Shown piece after piece: positions 60,993 to 64,000 of a stretch of DNA of 64,000 bases. Source of the stretch: Wenyingzhuangia heitensis. GTDB taxonomy: Bacteria > Bacteroidota > Bacteroidia > Flavobacteriales > Flavobacteriaceae. Location: contig NZ_JAASQL010000001.1 of NCBI RefSeq assembly GCF_011762155.1, forward strand, positions 868,001-932,000, written 5' to 3'. Both the position numbers and the translations under genes were made by a program. The number at the start of each line of letters is the position of its first letter. Within the stretch, counting starts at the first letter, position 1. Below the pieces are notes generated by a model, which saw nothing but the letters and a program-made list of their open reading frames with translations, ran no database searches and was not told the DNA's origin.

Positions 60993-63512
60993 ATGCTAAA
61001 ACAAACACTTTTACTGTTTACTTTATTTATAACCACCATTGTTTTGAGTCAAACCAAAATAAAAGGTGTGGTGGTAGATGTTGATGGAAACCCATTGCCA
61101 TTTGCTAGTGTAATATTTAAAAATTCAACAGAAGGAACTATTACCGATGAAGATGGAGATTTTTATTTATCATCTCCTAAAACGTATACAGAATTACAAG
61201 CTAGTTTTGTTGGGTTTGATAAGATAACACTACCTATAGAAAAGCAAAATCAAGTATTTAAAATAACTTTAAAAGAAAGTGCAAGTCAACTACAGACAGT
61301 TGTAATTTATACGGGTAGAGTTCAAAAAAAAGGGAACCCAGCTATTGCTTTGCTAGAAAAGGTATGGGCAAAAAAACGTAACAATGGATTTAAAATGTTT
61401 AAATCTTTTGATTATAAAAAATATGAAAAAATACAGTTCGATTTAAATAATATAGATTCTTCATTTACAGAACAAAAAGTGTTTAAAGGATTGGAGTTTA
61501 TTTTTAAAGAGATAGACACTTCTAGAGTCTCTGGGAAAAACTTTTTACCTGTGTATATTAATGAATCTGTATATAATGTATACGGAAAAAACAAAGGGAA
61601 TGATGAGTTGGTAAGAGAAGATTTAGTGGCGAACAAAAACTCCGGAATTGGTGCCGGAGCAGGAGTTACCACCTATATTAAAGATCTGTATGTAGATTAT
61701 AATATATACGATGATTACATTCGTTTGTTTGGTAAAAGTTTTGCAAGTCCTGTAGGTAAACCAGGGGTGAATACCTATAATTATGTATTGTCTGATAGTG
61801 CGACTATAGACGGAAAATGGTGTTTTAATATAGTGTATTATCCCATACGTAAAAACGAATTAACTTTTAAAGGTGATATGTGGATTGCCGATACCACCTT
61901 TGCTGTTAAAGACATAAATATGCAAGTCTCTAGAAGTGCCAATTTAAACTGGGTAAAAGAGGTGTATTTAGAGCAAGATTTTAAAGTTTTAAATGATTCT
62001 ACCATTCTACCAGAAAGAGATTATATGTTGGCAGATTTTAGCTTGCGAAAGAAAAAAACCTCTATGGGAGTTTTTGGAAAAAGGACAACGTATTATGATG
62101 CTTACAAATTTAACAACACTAAAAATGATGGTTTTTACAAAGTGAAATCAGATATTTTTGAAGACAGTATTTACAATGCAAATGAAAACTACTGGAAGGA
62201 AAATAGGTTAGAGAAGTTAGACAAGAATGAAGAAGGTGTTTATACAATGTTAGATACTTTAAAAACCGTTCCTAAATTTAAACGGATATATAACTTAGGA
62301 GTTATTTTAGCTACAGGTTATGTAGAATTTCCAAACTTTGATTATGGTCCTGTGTTTTCAACTTTTGACTTTAATGATGTTGAAGGAATTAGGGTTAGAG
62401 TAGGGGGAAGAACCTATTTTGGAATTAACGATATGTGGAGACTACAAGGATATACCGCATATGGTTTTGGAGATCATAGGTTTAAATATGGAGTGTCTTA
62501 TAAATACATGTTTAACAAACAAAAAAGATTGATTTTTGGGGCAGGTAGAAGAGATGATGTAGAACAAACAGGAGCAGGGTTAACCGTAAGTAATGATGTG
62601 TTGGGAAGGAGTTTTGCCAGTTCAGGTTTGTTTTCTAGTGGAGCTTCTAACTTGTTAACAGATATTCAGTTGTCTAATGTTTTCTTTAGTGCAGAACCTG
62701 TAGATAATATTAATTTTGAGGTGAGTTTTGTAAATCGACATTTAAAATCGGCTTCCACAGCTTTTAGTATGGCTTATATAGATGAAGCAGGAAATATAAA
62801 AAACAAAACAAGAGAAACAGAAATTGGTTTTTCTGTAAAATATACTCCTAAAAGAAAGGTGTTTGGTAATGGGGTAGAACGCAAAGAGGTAAATGATAAT
62901 TATCCTGTATTTTATCTAAGTTATGCAAACGGTTTAGGTGGGTTTTTAAGTAGTGACTTTGATTATCATAAATTTCAGTTGTATTATAAGCAACCCTTTT
63001 ATTTAGGACTACTAGGTAAAACAACAACAACTGTAGAGCTTGGTAAAACTTATGGAAAAGCTTCTTTAGGTTTGTTAAATGTAGTACCAGGAAATCAATC
63101 TTTCTTTAATATTCAAAATACTTTTGGCTTGTTAAATTATTATGAGTTTGTAACAGATACCTATGCATCTATGCATTTTGAACATAATTTTAATGGACGA
63201 ATTTTTGGTAAAATTCCTTTTTTAAGAAAATTGAATTTAAGAGAGGTTGTAGGTGTTAAAGGAATTTACGGTAGTATTTCTCAAGATAATGTAACGATGA
63301 ATGCTCCAGCATTAAACTCACTACCTTCTTTACAAGGAATAACCATTAACACAAAAACGGTTGCTCCTAGTGAAGTGTATTATGAATACAATGCAGCAAT
63401 CGCAAATATTTTTAAATTATTTAGAATGGATTTCTTTTGGAGAGGTAGTTACTTAGACCGACCAGGAGCAAATAAATTTGGAGTTAAAGGTTCTTTTGGA
63501 TTTACTTTTTAA
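60993..63512 (+). CDS. DUF5686 outer-membrane protein with carboxypeptidase-regulatory-like domain
   Basis: 839 residues with signal peptide MLKQTLLLFTLFITTIVLSQ. A CarboxypepD_reg-like beta-sandwich follows (about 22-105, IKGVVVDVDGNPLPFASVIFK and TDEDGDFYL), then a long DUF5686 region with many aromatic-rich strands and a terminal FGVKGSFGFTF, typical of an outer-membrane barrel C-terminus. Function unknown; no SusC-type plug domain is visible, so it is not a standard TonB receptor. Confidence 0.83.
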   Translation: MLKQTLLLFTLFITTIVLSQTKIKGVVVDVDGNPLPFASVIFKNSTEGTITDEDGDFYLSSPKTYTELQASFVGFDKITLPIEKQNQVFKITLKESASQLQTVVIYTGRVQKKGNPAIALLEKVWAKKRNNGFKMFKSFDYKKYEKIQFDLNNIDSSFTEQKVFKGLEFIFKEIDTSRVSGKNFLPVYINESVYNVYGKNKGNDELVREDLVANKNSGIGAGAGVTTYIKDLYVDYNIYDDYIRLFGKSFASPVGKPGVNTYNYVLSDSATIDGKWCFNIVYYPIRKNELTFKGDMWIADTTFAVKDINMQVSRSANLNWVKEVYLEQDFKVLNDSTILPERDYMLADFSLRKKKTSMGVFGKRTTYYDAYKFNNTKNDGFYKVKSDIFEDSIYNANENYWKENRLEKLDKNEEGVYTMLDTLKTVPKFKRIYNLGVILATGYVEFPNFDYGPVFSTFDFNDVEGIRVRVGGRTYFGINDMWRLQGYTAYGFGDHRFKYGVSYKYMFNKQKRLIFGAGRRDDVEQTGAGLTVSNDVLGRSFASSGLFSSGASNLLTDIQLSNVFFSAEPVDNINFEVSFVNRHLKSASTAFSMAYIDEAGNIKNKTRETEIGFSVKYTPKRKVFGNGVERKEVNDNYPVFYLSYANGLGGFLSSDFDYHKFQLYYKQPFYLGLLGKTTTTVELGKTYGKASLGLLNVVPGNQSFFNIQNTFGLLNYYEFVTDTYASMHFEHNFNGRIFGKIPFLRKLNLREVVGVKGIYGSISQDNVTMNAPALNSLPSLQGITINTKTVAPSEVYYEYNAAIANIFKLFRMDFFWRGSYLDRPGANKFGVKGSFGFTF

Positions 63513-63527
63513 CTTTCTTTTTATTTG

Positions 63528-63535
63528 TATTTTTG
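63528..63535 (+). promoter_or_regulatory. Promoter -7 element TATTTTTG
   Basis: TAnnTTTG match 47 bases before the pyrophosphatase start, just after the DUF5686 stop. No clear -33. Confidence 0.45.
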
Positions 63536-63582
63536 TTTCTGAAAAATAAAACTTTTCTTAGAAAAACGATAAAAATAAAATC

Positions 63583-64000
63583 ATGGCATTAAAAATTTTT
63601 GGACACAGATCTCCAGATACAGATGCAACAGCATCAGCAATTGTTTGGGCTTGGTATTTAAGTCAACAAGGAATTGAATCCACCCCATATGTGTTAGGAA
63701 CTCCTAATACCGAAGCACTTTTTGTATTAAAACATTGGGGGTATAATGTGCCTGAAATTTTAACTTCAGTTTCTGCGGAAGACGAGGTTGTTATTGTAGA
63801 TACCAATAATCCTGAGGAATTGTTTGACAATATTAATGAAACTGGAGTTGTTCAAATTATAGATCATCATAAATTGGTGGGAGGGATTCAAACAGCAGCT
63901 CCTATAGATATCACTATTAAGCCGTTAGCATCTACAGCATCAGTTATGTATTTAATGATGGGAGTTGATGAGGTTTCTGATTTGCCAAATGAAATTGCAG
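63583..64000 (+). CDS. ppaC: Manganese-dependent inorganic pyrophosphatase, 3' end outside window
   Basis: DHH-family enzyme hydrolysing pyrophosphate. The visible 139 codons give FGHRSPDTDATASAI with metal ligands (H-x-x-P-D-x-D), VIVDTNNPEE and the IIDHHKLVGG motif, then PLASTASVMYLMM. The C-terminal DHHA2 domain lies beyond the window. Confidence 0.92.
   Translation, partial: MALKIFGHRSPDTDATASAIVWAWYLSQQGIESTPYVLGTPNTEALFVLKHWGYNVPEILTSVSAEDEVVIVDTNNPEELFDNINETGVVQIIDHHKLVGGIQTAAPIDITIKPLASTASVMYLMMGVDEVSDLPNEIA

Overview
The window is AT-rich DNA from a member of the Flavobacteriaceae (Bacteroidota), probably marine. The evidence is a GldA-type gliding/secretion ATPase, DUF4870, DUF4369, DUF5686, OMP_b-brl_3 and Porin_10 families, a carboxypeptidase-regulatory-domain TonB-dependent receptor, and repeated use of the Bacteroidota promoter motif TAnnTTTG. 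All calls are by eye from sequence motifs; no search was run.

Layout. Bases 1-3293 carry an ExbB-ExbD-TonB set and folC. Bases 3506-33739 are a roughly 30 kb capsule or surface-polysaccharide locus, all on the + strand. It holds precursor enzymes for GDP-mannose, GDP-L-fucose, UDP-GlcA/GalA, UDP-GlcNAcA and a QuiNAc/FucNAc-type first sugar. It also has glycosyltransferases, an acetyltransferase, two Wzx-like flippases, two Wzy-like polymerases, a WecA-like initiating transferase, a FlaA1/WbpM-type dehydratase, and the Wza-Wzc export pair at the end. Two tandem tRNA-Val genes lie inside it and a tRNA-Thr closes it. Bases 34419-38620 form a Phe/Tyr operon (prephenate dehydratase, aminotransferase, prephenate dehydrogenase, DAHP synthase-chorismate mutase). 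In front of it is a 24-codon leader peptide with seven consecutive Phe/Tyr codons, a terminator, and a matching antiterminator segment: a complete translation-coupled attenuator. Bases 38682-64000 are mostly housekeeping and envelope genes: rsgA, dtd, a three-repeat barrel-like protein, a porin, rnhB, lipB, gldA, a sodium symporter, a HAD phosphatase, htpG, a TonB-dependent receptor, folA, thyA, a bifunctional nuclease, etfAB, a PDH E1-beta, a DUF5686 protein and the start of a Mn-dependent pyrophosphatase.

The most unusual structure is a family of T-poor, degenerate short repeats (roughly CGAACATCGA/CGACCATCGAA). It occurs at six places, always in the same orientation, and I saw it only between 3.2 and 23.9 kb. 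It fills gene junctions in the polysaccharide locus, supplies the last codons of folC, and lies in frame inside gmd. Two blocks flank fcl, and two flank a small four-helix-bundle (S23/IVP-like) gene wedged between a sugar reductase and the initiating transferase. This looks like an uncharacterised repeat, possibly mobile or recombinogenic, and possibly connected to the four-helix-bundle protein.
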